From assembly GCA_901538445.1 (NCBI GenBank), contig LR594584.1, forward strand, positions 4,123,006 through 4,187,005: 64,000 bases of DNA. Reading direction: 5' to 3'. Below are positions 44,864 through 55,257 of the stretch, piece by piece. The notes under the pieces are model-generated. The model was given only the letters and a program-made list of their open reading frames with translations. It made no database searches and had not been told where the DNA came from. Each line of letters starts with the position of its first letter. The stretch's first letter is position 1. Source of the DNA: Gemmataceae bacterium. Its GTDB lineage: Bacteria > Planctomycetota > Planctomycetia > Gemmatales > Gemmataceae. A program made the position numbers and the translations under genes.

Positions 44864-47626
44864 ATGCAGGCAGCGGCACAAGCAGCGCTCGGGGGAGACA
44901 TTCGGCTCCTCGGCGACACCCTCGGGGCCGCGATCCGGCGGCTCGCCGGCGAGCCCGCGTTCGCCCTCGAAGAGGAGGTCCGGTCCTCGGCCAAGGAGCT
45001 GCGGGCCGCCCCGTCGCTCGAGCGCGCCCGCGCGCTCCGCGACCGGCTCGGCCGGCTCGACGTGGCCGACCTGCGCACCCTCATCCGCGCGTTCAGCGTG
45101 TACTTCGACCTCATCAACCTCGCCGAGCAGCAGGCCCGGGTCCGGTCGCTGCGGTCGCGGGCCGCGGCAAAGGCGTCCGACCCCCGGGCCGAGACCGCCG
45201 AGGCCGCCCTGCGCCAGATCCGCGACCGCGGCACCGGGCCGGACGAACTCGCCGAGCACCTCGCCGCGGCGCTCGTCGTCCCGGTGTTCACCGCCCACCC
45301 GAGCGAGGCCCGCCGCCGCACCATCCTGGAGAAGCTCGCCGCCGTCGCACTGCAACTCGACCGCATGGAGTACGGCGCGCTCACCGACTCCGAGCGGGCC
45401 GACGCGTCGGCCGCGATCGCCGAAGAGGTCGAGGGGCTCTGGCTGTCCGACTCGGTGCGGGGCGAGCGGCCCACGGTCCTCGGCGAGGTCCGCCAGGTGC
45501 TCGGGATGGTCGAGGGCCGGCTCCTCGACGTGGTCCCCCGCGTGTACCGCAAGCTCGACGCGGCGCTGGGCCGCGTGTACCCCGGCCGCGACTGGCACGT
45601 CCCGGCGTTCCTGCGGTTCGGCTCGTGGATCGGCGGCGACCGCGACGGGCACCCGAACGTCACCCACGACGTGACCGCCGCCGCGGTCCGGGTGCAGCAG
45701 GAGACGATCCTCCGCAACTACCTCGGCCGCGTCGACGACCTCGGCCGCCGGCTGAGCCACTCGCGGGGGTTCTTCGCGCCGGGGGCGGAGTTCCTCGCCT
45801 CGCTGGCCGCCGACGCTGAGCTGTTCCCCGAGGTGAAGGTCGCGGCGCACGAGCCGTACCGGGCCAAGTGCCGGTACATCGCCGCGAAGCTCGAACGGAC
45901 CCGGGAGTACGCCGCGGCCCCCGGGGCCGACTGGGGCGCGCCGGCCGCCCCGCCCCCGGCCGGGGTGTACCTCAGCGCCGCCCCGCTCCTCGCCGACCTG
46001 AAGGTGATCGAGGGCGACCTCCGCCGGGCCGGCGCGACCGCGGCCGCCGACGGGGCCGTTCGCGACCTCGTGCGGCTCGTCGAGGTGTTCGGCGTCCACA
46101 TGCTCCAACTCGACCTGCGGCAGCACAGCGGGCGGCACGCCTCCGCGGTCGCCGAGGTGCTCGCCGCCGCCGGGGTCAGCACGAACTACCTGGACCTCAC
46201 CCCCGACGAGCGGTTCGACCTGCTCGCCGCGGAACTCGAGAGCACGCGGCCCTTGATCCCGGCCCACCTGCCGTTCACGGCCGACACCCGCGAGGTGGTC
46301 CTCACGTTCCGGACGATGGCGGTGATCCTGGAGCAGCACTGCCCGGAGGCGCTCGGGCCGTACATCATCAGTTCGACGACCGAACCGGCCCACCTGCTCG
46401 AAGTCCTTCTCCTGGCTCGCGAGGCGCGGCTGTTCCGCCCCGCCGAGGGAGTGAGCCGCATCGACATCATCCCGCTGTTCGAGGCGCTGGAGCCGCTCCG
46501 CTCGGGCCGCGACATCGTGGCCAAGCTGCTCGCCCTGCCGGTGTACCGCAAGCAGGTCGAGCTCCGCGGGAACCTGCAAGAGGTGATGATCGGGTACTCG
46601 GACAGCAACAAGGAGAGCGGGTTCCTCCAGTCGGCGTGGGCGCTGTACCGGGCGCAGGAGGACGTGACGGCCCTGGGCCGGTCGGCCGGGGTCACCGTGC
46701 GGTTCTTCCACGGCCGGGGCGGCGCGGTGGGCCGGGGCGGCGGCCCCGCGAACCACGCGATCCTCGCCCAGCCCCGCGGCACCGTGGACGGCCGGCTGCG
46801 GATGACCGAGCAGGGCGAGATGATCGCCGACCGGTACGGGCACCCGGCGATCGCCGAGCGGCACCTGGAGCAGGTGCTCAACGCGGTGCTGCGGACGAGC
46901 TTCCCCGGCGAGGACGGCCAGCCCGACCCCTCGTGGGTGGCGGCCCTCGACCAAATCGCCGACGCCGGCCGCCGCGCGTACCGCGGGTTCGTGTACGATA
47001 ACCCCGAGTTCCTGACGTACTTCGAGCAGGCGACGTGCATCGGCGAGATCGCCCGGCTCAAGATCGGGTCCCGTCCGGCGCGGCGCTCGGCGGCCAGCAG
47101 CATCGACCAACTGCGGGCGATCCCGTGGGTCTTCAGCTGGATGCAGAGCCGGCACACGCTCCCCGGGTGGTTCGGGCTCGGCAGCGCCGTCCGCGAGTTC
47201 CTCGCCGGGAACCCGGACGGGCTCGCGATGCTCCGCGAGATGTACGCGAAGTGGCCGTTCTGGACGACGCTGATCGACAACGCCCAGATGATCCTCGCGA
47301 AGGCCGACATGACCATCGCCCGGCTGTACGCCGACCTCGTCGAGGACCAGGCACTGGCCGCGCGGGTGTACGACCGGATCCACGCCGAGCACCGCGACTC
47401 GGTGTCCGCGGTGTGCCAAATCACGGTCCAGGCGAACCTTTTGGAGCGGTCGCCGATCCTGAAGACGTCCATCGACCGCCGGAATCCGTATGTTGATCCG
47501 TTGAGCTTCATCCAACTGGTACTGCTCAAACGGTTACGGGCCGGCGGCGAGCGAACGGCCGAACTGGAGACCGCGGTTCTGGAGAGCATCAACGGGGTCG
47601 CCTCGGGGCTGAAGAACACCGGGTGA
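44864..47626 (+). CDS. ppc: Phosphoenolpyruvate carboxylase
   Basis: VFTAHPSEARRRTILEKL; FLRFGSWIGGDRDGHPNVT; MIGYSDSNKESGFLQSAWALYRAQ; VRFFHGRGGAVGRGGGPANHAILAQP. Confidence 0.95.
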   Translation: MQAAAQAALGGDIRLLGDTLGAAIRRLAGEPAFALEEEVRSSAKELRAAPSLERARALRDRLGRLDVADLRTLIRAFSVYFDLINLAEQQARVRSLRSRAAAKASDPRAETAEAALRQIRDRGTGPDELAEHLAAALVVPVFTAHPSEARRRTILEKLAAVALQLDRMEYGALTDSERADASAAIAEEVEGLWLSDSVRGERPTVLGEVRQVLGMVEGRLLDVVPRVYRKLDAALGRVYPGRDWHVPAFLRFGSWIGGDRDGHPNVTHDVTAAAVRVQQETILRNYLGRVDDLGRRLSHSRGFFAPGAEFLASLAADAELFPEVKVAAHEPYRAKCRYIAAKLERTREYAAAPGADWGAPAAPPPAGVYLSAAPLLADLKVIEGDLRRAGATAAADGAVRDLVRLVEVFGVHMLQLDLRQHSGRHASAVAEVLAAAGVSTNYLDLTPDERFDLLAAELESTRPLIPAHLPFTADTREVVLTFRTMAVILEQHCPEALGPYIISSTTEPAHLLEVLLLAREARLFRPAEGVSRIDIIPLFEALEPLRSGRDIVAKLLALPVYRKQVELRGNLQEVMIGYSDSNKESGFLQSAWALYRAQEDVTALGRSAGVTVRFFHGRGGAVGRGGGPANHAILAQPRGTVDGRLRMTEQGEMIADRYGHPAIAERHLEQVLNAVLRTSFPGEDGQPDPSWVAALDQIADAGRRAYRGFVYDNPEFLTYFEQATCIGEIARLKIGSRPARRSAASSIDQLRAIPWVFSWMQSRHTLPGWFGLGSAVREFLAGNPDGLAMLREMYAKWPFWTTLIDNAQMILAKADMTIARLYADLVEDQALAARVYDRIHAEHRDSVSAVCQITVQANLLERSPILKTSIDRRNPYVDPLSFIQLVLLKRLRAGGERTAELETAVLESINGVASGLKNTG

Positions 47627-47726
47627 GGCCGGGGGCCGGCCCGAGGGCAGTCAGGGTTTGAAGAGCGGCCGTCGCACGGCGGCCCGCGAGCCACCTTTAA
47701 CAGCGCAAAGGGTGAGTGCCACCGAA

Positions 47727-50700
47727 ATGTCGAGCGAAGACACGACCACGCCGGAGTTCCGTCCCGCCCCCCTCCCCCCCGTGCCGGACGGGCTGTACGA
47801 CCCGGCGTTCGAGCGGGACGCCTGCGGCGTCGGGTTCGTCGCCCACGCCCGCGGCGCCAAAAGCCACGGGATCGTCGCGTCCGCGGTGCTGCTGCTCAAA
47901 AACCTCCAGCACCGCGGGGCGTGCGGGTGCGACCAGGACACCGGCGACGGGGCCGGCATCCTGCTCCAGATGCCCGACGCGTTCTTCCGCGAGGAGTCGC
48001 ACCGGTTCGGCGTCGCGCTGCCGCCGGCCGGCGCGTACGGCGTCGCGTTCTGCTTCCTGCCCCTCGAGCCCGACGACCGGGCCGAGTGCCGCCGGGCCGT
48101 CGAGCGGTTCGTCACCGACCAGCGGCAGCGGGTGCTCGGGTGGCGGTCGGTCCCGGTGGTCTCGACCGCAATCGGGTGGCTCGCCCGGTCCCGCGAGCCG
48201 GTGATGGAGCAACTGTTCATCGGCCGCGGGGACAAGACCCCCGACGCGGCCGCGTTCGAGCGCGCGCTGTACGTGATCCGCCGCCGGGCCGAGGTGTGGG
48301 CCACCAAGGGCGGCCGCACCGCGGCCGGGGCCGACTTCTACATCGCGAGCTGCTCGGCCCGCACCATCGTGTACAAGGGGATGCTCAAGGCCGACCAGCT
48401 CGGGCCGTACTTCCCCGACCTGGCCGACCCCCGGGTCGAGTCCGCGATCGCGCTGGTCCACAGCCGGTACAGCACCAACACGTTCCCCAAGTGGTCGCTG
48501 GCCCAGCCGTTCAACATGCTCGCCCACAACGGCGAGATCAACACGCTCCGCGGCAACACCACGTGGCTGCTCGCCCGGCAGCACCAGATGCGGAGCCCGG
48601 GGCTCGGCGACGACCTGATGAAGACGCTCCCGATGGACTTCGAGGGGCTGAGCGACTCGGCCGTCCTCGACCGGGCGCTCGAGCTGCTCGTCCACTCGGG
48701 CCGCACGCTCCCGCAGGCGCTGATGATGCTGGTCCCCGAGGCCTACGAGACTCAGAAGGACATCGACCCGGCGGTCCGCGGGTTCTTCGAGTACCACCGG
48801 TGCCTGACCGAGCCGTGGGACGGCCCGGCCGGGCTCGCGTTCAGCGACGGCACCCTCGTCGGCGCGGCGCTGGACCGCAACGGCCTCCGCCCCGGGCGGT
48901 ACGTCGTCACCCACGACGACCTCGTGGTGTGCGGGAGCGAGGCCGGCGCGATCCCGATCGAGCCGGCCCGGGTCAAGGCGATGGGCCGGCTCCAGCCCGG
49001 GAAGTTCTTCCTCATCGACACCGCCGCCGGCCGCATCTACACCGACGCCGAGGTCAAGGCCGAGGCCGCGGGCCGCAAGCCCTACGCCGACTGGGTGAGG
49101 GCCAACCTCGTCACCCTCGCCGACGCGCCGGCCGCGGCGACCCCCGAGCACAACCTCGCCACCCTGCGGCACCGCCAGCAGGCGTTCGGGTACTCGGTCG
49201 AGGACCTGACCCGGGTGCTCCTGCCGATCGCGCAGGACGGCCAGGAGCCGGTGTCGAGCATGGGCACCGACATCCCGCTCGCGGTCCTCAGCGACCGCCC
49301 GCAGGTGCTGTTCAACTACTTCCGCCAGCTCTTCGCGCAGGTGACGAACCCGCCGATCGACCCGATCCGCGAGAAGATCGTCATGAACACCGAGTCCCTC
49401 GTCGGGGCCGAGGTGAACCTGCTCGACGAGACCCCCGAGCACGCGCGGCTCCTGCGGCTCAAGTCGCCGATGCTGGCCGACGACGAACTGGCCCGGGTCC
49501 GCGAGCTGAGCCGCCCGGGACTCAAGGCGCACACGATCCCGACGCTGTTCCCCCGGGCCGAGGGCGAGGCCGGCCTGGCGACCGCGCTCACCTGGATCTG
49601 CTCCGAGGCGGTCGAGGCGGTGAACCGCGGGACGACGGTCCTGATCCTGTCCGACCGCGGGGTGGACGCGGCCAACGTGCCGGTGCCGATCCTGCTGGCC
49701 ACCGCGGCGGTCCACCACCACCTGCTCCGGGTCGGGCTGCGCACGAAGTGCGGGCTCGTCGTCGAGACCGGCGAGGCCAAGGAGGTCCACCACTTCGCGC
49801 TGCTCCTCGGGTACGGGGCCGCGGCGGTGAACCCGTACCTCGTGTTCGAGACGTTCCACGGGCTCGCGGCCGTGAACCTGCTCGTGGACGCCAACGGCAA
49901 CAAGATCGAGCACGACCAGGCGGTGAAGAACTACCGCAAGGCGATCGACAGCGGCCTGCTGAAGGTGTTCAGCAAGATGGGCATCAGCACGCTGATGAGC
50001 TACCGCGGCGCGCAGATCTTCGAGGCGATCGGGCTCAACAAGGCGGTGGTGGACCAGTTCTTCGCCGGCACCCCGAGCCGGATCGAGGGGATCGGGGTCG
50101 CCGAGATCGCCCGCGAGTCGCTGGCCCGGCACACCCTCGGGTTCCCGGCCGACCCCCGCGACGAGAGCCCGGAACTCGACACCGGCGGCGAGATCATGTG
50201 GCGGCGGCGCGGCGAGCACCACATGTGGAACCCGGACACGGTCCAGAAGCTCCAGCACGCGGTGAACTCCGAGTCGTACGCGACGTACAAGGCGTTCGCG
50301 AAGGCGTCGAACGACGAGTCCCGGAAGCTCTGCACGCTCCGCGGGCTCCTCGACGTGAAGAAGGCCCGCAAGCCGATCCCGCCCGAGCTGGTCGAGCCGG
50401 CGAAGGAGATCGTGAAGCGGTTCTTCACCGGGGCCATGAGCTTCGGGAGCATCAGCAAGGAGGCGCACGAGACGCTCGCGATCGCGCTCAACCGCGTCGG
50501 CGGGCGGAGCAACACCGGTGAGGGCGGCGAGGACCCGGTCCGGTTCAAGCGGGACGGCAACGGCGACCTCCGCGGCAGCGCCATCAAGCAGGTCGCCAGC
50601 GGCCGGTTCGGCGTCACCGCGAACTACCTCGCCAACGCCGTCGAGATCCAGATCAAGATGGCCCAGGGCGCGAAGCCCGGCGAGGGCGGCCAGCTCCCGG

Positions 50701-52316
50701 GCCACAAGGTCGACAGCGCCATCGCCAAGACCCGGTACAGCACGCCCGGTGTCGGCCTGATCTCGCCGCCGCCGCACCACGACATCTACTCCATCGAGGA
50801 CCTGGCGCAGCTCATCTTCGACCTGCGGAACTCCAACCCGCACGCCGAGATCTCGGTGAAGCTGGTCGCCGCCGCCGGCGTGGGCACCATCGCGGCCGGG
50901 GTGACCAAGGGGTACGCCGACCGCATCCTCATCAGCGGCGATAGTGGCGGGACCGGGGCGTCGCCGCTCTCCAGCATCCGGCACGCCGGGGTGCCGTGGG
51001 AGCTGGGCCTCGCCGAGACGCAGCAGGTGCTCGTCCGCAACGGGCTCCGGGGCCGCGTGCGGGTGCAGACCGACGGGCAGATGAAGACCGGCCGCGACGT
51101 GATCGTCGCCGCGTGCCTCGGGGCCGAGGAGTACGGGTTCGCGACGGCCCCGCTCATCGCGATGGGCTGCATCATGATGCGGAAGTGCCACCTCAACACC
51201 TGCCCCGTCGGCATCGCGACGCAGGACCCGGTGCTGCGGGCGCAGTTCGCCGGCACCCCGGAGCAGGTCGTCAACTACCTGTTCTTCGTCGCCGAGGAGG
51301 TCCGCGAGCTGCTCAGCGAGATGGGGTTCCGCACGCTGGATGAGATCGTCGGGCGGCCGGACCTGCTCGAGGCCCGCGACCTGTCCGGCCACTGGAAGGC
51401 GCAGCACCTGAACCTCGCGGCGCTGCTCGAGAAGCCGGCCGTTGCCCCGGGCACCCCGCTCCGGTGCGTCGAGCGGCAGTCGGACGTGCTGGCCGAGCAG
51501 CTCGACTGGGAGCTGATCCGCCAGAGCAAGCCGGCCCTCGAGCACCTGGAGCACGTCTCCCTGACGCACGAGGTGACGAACCGGAACCGCACCATCGGGA
51601 CGCTGCTGAGCTACTTCGTCACCAACAAGCACGGCGAGAGCGGGCTCCCCGAGGACACGATCACCGCCCAGTTCACCGGCACCGCCGGCCAGAGCTTCGG
51701 CGCGTTCGTGACCAAGGGCATCACGCTGTCGCTCAAGGGCGTGGCCAACGACTATGTCGGCAAGGGGCTGTCGGGCGGGAAGCTGATCGTCGCCCCGCCG
51801 GCCGACGCGAGCTACGTGGCCCAGGACAACGCCGTGATCGGCAACGTCGCCCTCTACGGCGCGACCAGCGGCGAGGCGTACTTCCGGGGCCGGGCCGGCG
51901 AGCGGTTCGCGGTCCGCAACAGCGGCGCGAAGGCGGTCGTCGAGGGCGTCGGCGACCACGCCTGCGAGTACATGACCGGCGGCGTGGTGGTGGTGCTCGG
52001 CTCGACCGGGCGGAACTTCGCGGCCGGCATGAGCGGCGGGTTCGCCTACGTGTACGACCCCGCGGGCACGTTCCGCGAGCAGTGCAACACCGAGATGGTG
52101 GACCTCGTCCCCGTGGACGAGTACAAGGACATCGGCGTCCTCGGCAACCTGCTCAACCGGCACGTCCTGTACACCGGGTCGGAGGTGGCCGACGCGATCG
52201 TCAACGACTTCGCCGCCGAGCTGGTCAACTTCGTGAAGGTGTTCCCGAAGGACTACCGCCGGGTGCTGGAGCAGAGCCGCGCCATCCAGCGGCAGTGGGA
52301 ACTGGTCAACGGTTGA
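47727..52316 (+). CDS. gltB: Glutamate synthase large subunit
   Basis: DACGVGFVAHARGAKSHGIVASAVLLLKNLQHRGACGCDQDTGDGAGIL; GEGGEDPVRF; MRKCHLNTCPVGIATQDP; C-terminal GXGXG-type domain. Start uncertain (GTG at 47712 also possible). Confidence 0.96.
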   Translation: MSSEDTTTPEFRPAPLPPVPDGLYDPAFERDACGVGFVAHARGAKSHGIVASAVLLLKNLQHRGACGCDQDTGDGAGILLQMPDAFFREESHRFGVALPPAGAYGVAFCFLPLEPDDRAECRRAVERFVTDQRQRVLGWRSVPVVSTAIGWLARSREPVMEQLFIGRGDKTPDAAAFERALYVIRRRAEVWATKGGRTAAGADFYIASCSARTIVYKGMLKADQLGPYFPDLADPRVESAIALVHSRYSTNTFPKWSLAQPFNMLAHNGEINTLRGNTTWLLARQHQMRSPGLGDDLMKTLPMDFEGLSDSAVLDRALELLVHSGRTLPQALMMLVPEAYETQKDIDPAVRGFFEYHRCLTEPWDGPAGLAFSDGTLVGAALDRNGLRPGRYVVTHDDLVVCGSEAGAIPIEPARVKAMGRLQPGKFFLIDTAAGRIYTDAEVKAEAAGRKPYADWVRANLVTLADAPAAATPEHNLATLRHRQQAFGYSVEDLTRVLLPIAQDGQEPVSSMGTDIPLAVLSDRPQVLFNYFRQLFAQVTNPPIDPIREKIVMNTESLVGAEVNLLDETPEHARLLRLKSPMLADDELARVRELSRPGLKAHTIPTLFPRAEGEAGLATALTWICSEAVEAVNRGTTVLILSDRGVDAANVPVPILLATAAVHHHLLRVGLRTKCGLVVETGEAKEVHHFALLLGYGAAAVNPYLVFETFHGLAAVNLLVDANGNKIEHDQAVKNYRKAIDSGLLKVFSKMGISTLMSYRGAQIFEAIGLNKAVVDQFFAGTPSRIEGIGVAEIARESLARHTLGFPADPRDESPELDTGGEIMWRRRGEHHMWNPDTVQKLQHAVNSESYATYKAFAKASNDESRKLCTLRGLLDVKKARKPIPPELVEPAKEIVKRFFTGAMSFGSISKEAHETLAIALNRVGGRSNTGEGGEDPVRFKRDGNGDLRGSAIKQVASGRFGVTANYLANAVEIQIKMAQGAKPGEGGQLPGHKVDSAIAKTRYSTPGVGLISPPPHHDIYSIEDLAQLIFDLRNSNPHAEISVKLVAAAGVGTIAAGVTKGYADRILISGDSGGTGASPLSSIRHAGVPWELGLAETQQVLVRNGLRGRVRVQTDGQMKTGRDVIVAACLGAEEYGFATAPLIAMGCIMMRKCHLNTCPVGIATQDPVLRAQFAGTPEQVVNYLFFVAEEVRELLSEMGFRTLDEIVGRPDLLEARDLSGHWKAQHLNLAALLEKPAVAPGTPLRCVERQSDVLAEQLDWELIRQSKPALEHLEHVSLTHEVTNRNRTIGTLLSYFVTNKHGESGLPEDTITAQFTGTAGQSFGAFVTKGITLSLKGVANDYVGKGLSGGKLIVAPPADASYVAQDNAVIGNVALYGATSGEAYFRGRAGERFAVRNSGAKAVVEGVGDHACEYMTGGVVVVLGSTGRNFAAGMSGGFAYVYDPAGTFREQCNTEMVDLVPVDEYKDIGVLGNLLNRHVLYTGSEVADAIVNDFAAELVNFVKVFPKDYRRVLEQSRAIQRQWELVNG

Positions 52317-52327
52317 GTCCGCCTTTC

Positions 52328-52464
52328 CGCCCTCTCCCCTTGCGGGAGAGGGTGCCGCGAGTCCGCGAGCGGCGGGTGAGGGGTGCCGCCCCCTGCGGTG
52401 TCGAGGTTTCACCCCTCACCCGGCCGCGAAGCGCGGCCACCCTCTCCCGCAAGGGGAGAGGGCG
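52328..52464. repeat. Inverted repeat of the CCCTCTCCCCTTGCGGGAGAGGG type, copy 2
   Basis: cgccctctccccttgcgggagagggtg ... ccaccctctcccgcaaggggagagggcg. Confidence 0.9.
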
Positions 52465-52519
52465 AAGACACGAACACAAAACCAGCCGGCACACCGATCG
52501 CAAGGGAGATTCGTCAACA

Positions 52520-54007
52520 ATGTCTGATCCGCGCGGGTTCCTGTCGGTCGACCCCCAGAAGCCCATGCCCCGGCCGGTCCACCAGCGAACGAAGGACTAC
52601 GACGAGCTGTACCAGCCGATGCCCCCCGAGGGCGTCCGGGCGCAGGCCACCCGGTGCATGGACTGCGGCATCCCGTTCTGCCACACCGGGTGCCCGCTCG
52701 GGAACCTGATCCCGGACTGGAACGACCTCGTCCACCGGAACCGGTGGGAGGAGGCGCTCCAGGCGCTGCACGACACGAACAACTTCCCCGAGTTCACCGG
52801 CAAGACGTGCCCGGCCCCGTGCGAGTCGGCGTGCGTGCTGGCGCTGAGCGGCGCGGCGGTGACCATCAAGACGATCGAGTGCGCCATCGTCGACAAGGGC
52901 TGGGAGATGGGGTGGATCGTCCCCCACCCGCCGACCCGCGAGACGGGCAAGTCGGTGGCCGTGGTCGGCAGCGGCCCCGCGGGCATGGCGGCGGCGCAGC
53001 AACTCCGGCGGGCCGGCCACGCGGTCACCGTGTACGAGCGGGACGACCGCCCCGGCGGGCTCATGACCTACGGCATCCCCGACTTCAAGATGGCGAAGGA
53101 CTACGTCGACAAGCGGGTCGCCCAGATGGAGGGCGAGGGGGTGAAGTTCGTGGTCAGGGCCGACGTGGGCCGCACGATCGACCCGAACGACCTCGTCGCC
53201 GACCACGACGCGGTGCTCCTGACGGTCGGGGCCACCAAGCCCCGCGACCTCGACGTGCCGGGCCGCGACCTCAAGGGCATCGTCATGGCGATGCCGTACC
53301 TGACGCAGCAGAACCGCCGCGTCGCCGGGCTGGAGGTCGGCGATGAGCCGATCCTGGCGACCGGGAAGAACGTCATCATCATCGGCGGCGGCGACACGGC
53401 GGCCGACTGCCTCGGCACGTGCCACCGCCAGGGCGCGAAGTCGGTCCTGCAGCTCGACTACAACCCCCGGCCGCCCGAGTACCACAACCCGGCGACCCCG
53501 TGGCCGCTGTGGCCCAAGATCCTCCGCATCTCCCCGGCGCACGAGGAGGGCGGCAAGCGGGACTGGCAGATCAAGTCGAGCGCGTTCGTCGGCGACGACC
53601 AGGGCCGGGTGAAGGAACTCCACGCGGTCCGCGTGAAGCAGTACTTCGACGAGGCCGGCGAGCGGCAGTTCCAGGAGATGACCGGCTCGGAGCTGGTGTT
53701 CCCGTGCGAGCTGGTGCTGCTGGCGATCGGGTTCTCGGGGCCGGAGGCGGGGCTCGCGCAGTCGCTCGGGCTGGCGATGACCGAAAGTGGGACGATCGCG
53801 TCGGACCGCCGGTACGCGACCTCGCGCCGCGGGGTGTTCGCCGCGGGCGACTGCCGCCGGGGCCAGTCGATCGTCGTGTGGGCCATCGCCGAGGGCCGCG
53901 AGGCCGCCCGGCACATCGACGAGTTCCTCACCGGCCGCCCGAGCCGCCTCGCGGGCCGCGACACGTCCCCGCTCATCGTGGACCTGCCGCTCGTCTCGCG
54001 GGCGTAA
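52520..54007 (+). CDS. gltD: Glutamate synthase small subunit
   Basis: RCMDCGIPFCHTGCPLGNLIPDWNDLVHR; CPAPCESACVL; VAVVGSGPAGMAAAQQLRRAGHAVTVYERDDRPGGLMTYGIPDFKM. Confidence 0.95.
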   Translation: MSDPRGFLSVDPQKPMPRPVHQRTKDYDELYQPMPPEGVRAQATRCMDCGIPFCHTGCPLGNLIPDWNDLVHRNRWEEALQALHDTNNFPEFTGKTCPAPCESACVLALSGAAVTIKTIECAIVDKGWEMGWIVPHPPTRETGKSVAVVGSGPAGMAAAQQLRRAGHAVTVYERDDRPGGLMTYGIPDFKMAKDYVDKRVAQMEGEGVKFVVRADVGRTIDPNDLVADHDAVLLTVGATKPRDLDVPGRDLKGIVMAMPYLTQQNRRVAGLEVGDEPILATGKNVIIIGGGDTAADCLGTCHRQGAKSVLQLDYNPRPPEYHNPATPWPLWPKILRISPAHEEGGKRDWQIKSSAFVGDDQGRVKELHAVRVKQYFDEAGERQFQEMTGSELVFPCELVLLAIGFSGPEAGLAQSLGLAMTESGTIASDRRYATSRRGVFAAGDCRRGQSIVVWAIAEGREAARHIDEFLTGRPSRLAGRDTSPLIVDLPLVSRA

Positions 54008-54013
54008 CGACAG

Positions 54014-54044
54014 CGCGGCCGGCGCACACGGTGCGCCGGCCGCG
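54014..54044. terminator. Strong hairpin between convergent genes
   Basis: cgcggccggcgcac-acg-gtgcgccggccgcg; no clear T tract. Confidence 0.5.
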
Positions 54045-54058
54045 GACCCGGACCCGCC

Positions 54059-55066
54059 TCACACAAACGACTCGACGTCCGGCTTGAACTCGCGGCACGC
54101 GGCGAGCAGGTCGGCCACCGGGCGCTTCTCGAGGATCTGCGGCCGCGGCCACGCGCCGGGCCGGCGCTTGCGGACGTACCACATCGCCCCGGCGAAGTCC
54201 CAATCGCGGTCCAGCATCAGGGCCAGCGCCACCACCAGCACCGAGCGCGACTTCCCGTCGGTGCAGGACACGAACACCTCGTGCCCGGCCTGCCGCCACG
54301 CCCGGAGGTGCCACACCGCCTCGGCCAGCACGTCCGGCCGGACGGGGCTCGTCTCGGCGAGGGCCAGTTCCATCGCCTCCACCTCCTCGGGGAGGCGCAT
54401 CCCGAACCCGCTGATCTCGCCGCCGGCCACGTTCAGCAGCCGCGTGAACCCCGTGCGGGTCAGTTCCGCGGGCTGGAGCGGCGCGCTGCCGCACCCCAGC
54501 CCGGTCTCGATCAGGCTCCAGGTCTTCGCGGCGTGCGGCGGCCCGCGGTCCTCGTCGGCCAGCCGCAGGTCCTCGGCCTCCATCCGTGCGCGGCGCAGTT
54601 CCGCCTCGTCGCCCGCGAGGTAGCGCTGAACCGACCGGACCACCGCGTCGCGGGTCGGCCCGTCCACGAGCTTCGGGTGGGGCTGGATCTGCGGCCGCAC
54701 GGCCCTCATGCGGGCGACCGCGTCGTCCCAGGGGATGCCGTCGCGGCCCATCCAGTAGAGCGCCACGAGCGTCGCGCTGCGCGACTGTCCTTGCTGGCAG
54801 TGGACGAGGGTCCAGAGGTTGCGGCGCTGGAAGTGCGCGAGTTCGAGTGCGGCCCGGCGGAGGAACGCGACCGGGGCCGGGATGCCGTCCTCGATGGGCT
54901 GCTGCACCACCTTGATGAGCGGCGGGAGCCCCGCCAGGTACGGCGGGTGGTTCGTGTCCCAGATGTTGATGACCGCCTCGAACCCGAGGGACACGATCTG
55001 CCGGGCCGCCTGCGGCGTCCCCGACAGGGCGAGCCCCACCTCCAGCGTGTCGAAGTCGAAGGCCAT
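54059..55066 (-). CDS. Tandem dual-specificity/tyrosine phosphatase-like protein
   Basis: Two CX5R P-loops: LVHCQQGQSRSATLVALYWMGRDGI and VFVSCTDGKSRSVLVVALALMLDRD. Confidence 0.72.
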   Translation of the reverse strand: MAFDFDTLEVGLALSGTPQAARQIVSLGFEAVINIWDTNHPPYLAGLPPLIKVVQQPIEDGIPAPVAFLRRAALELAHFQRRNLWTLVHCQQGQSRSATLVALYWMGRDGIPWDDAVARMRAVRPQIQPHPKLVDGPTRDAVVRSVQRYLAGDEAELRRARMEAEDLRLADEDRGPPHAAKTWSLIETGLGCGSAPLQPAELTRTGFTRLLNVAGGEISGFGMRLPEEVEAMELALAETSPVRPDVLAEAVWHLRAWRQAGHEVFVSCTDGKSRSVLVVALALMLDRDWDFAGAMWYVRKRRPGAWPRPQILEKRPVADLLAACREFKPDVESFV

Positions 55067-55220
55067 ACTCGCCCGACCGTCCCGGGGTCCGCGTGTGCGC
55101 GGGGGCGTTGCGACACCTAACCTTTAGCACACACTTCCCGGGAGTGGGGGCAGGCGGCCGGTCGGAGGGGTTTCCGGTCCCGAGAAGTGGGTCCGGGCCG
55201 CTGCGAGACGTGCGAGACAG

Positions 55221-55248
55221 GAGCGGCCGGGATCCGCCCCGGCCGCTC
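55221..55248 (-). terminator. Intrinsic-terminator-like hairpin downstream of a DUF1559 gene
   Basis: gagcggccggg-atccgc-cccggccgctc. Confidence 0.5.
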
Positions 55249-55257
55249 CCCGTCACG

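Noticed and set aside
44579-47515. 978-aa ORF antisense to PEP carboxylase
   Set aside because: Antisense artefact of high GC3; no recognisable domain.
47697-52412. 1571-aa ORF antisense to gltB
   Set aside because: GC-rich antisense open frame; composition is Arg/Ala/Pro/His-rich low complexity and the plus strand is a clear gltB.
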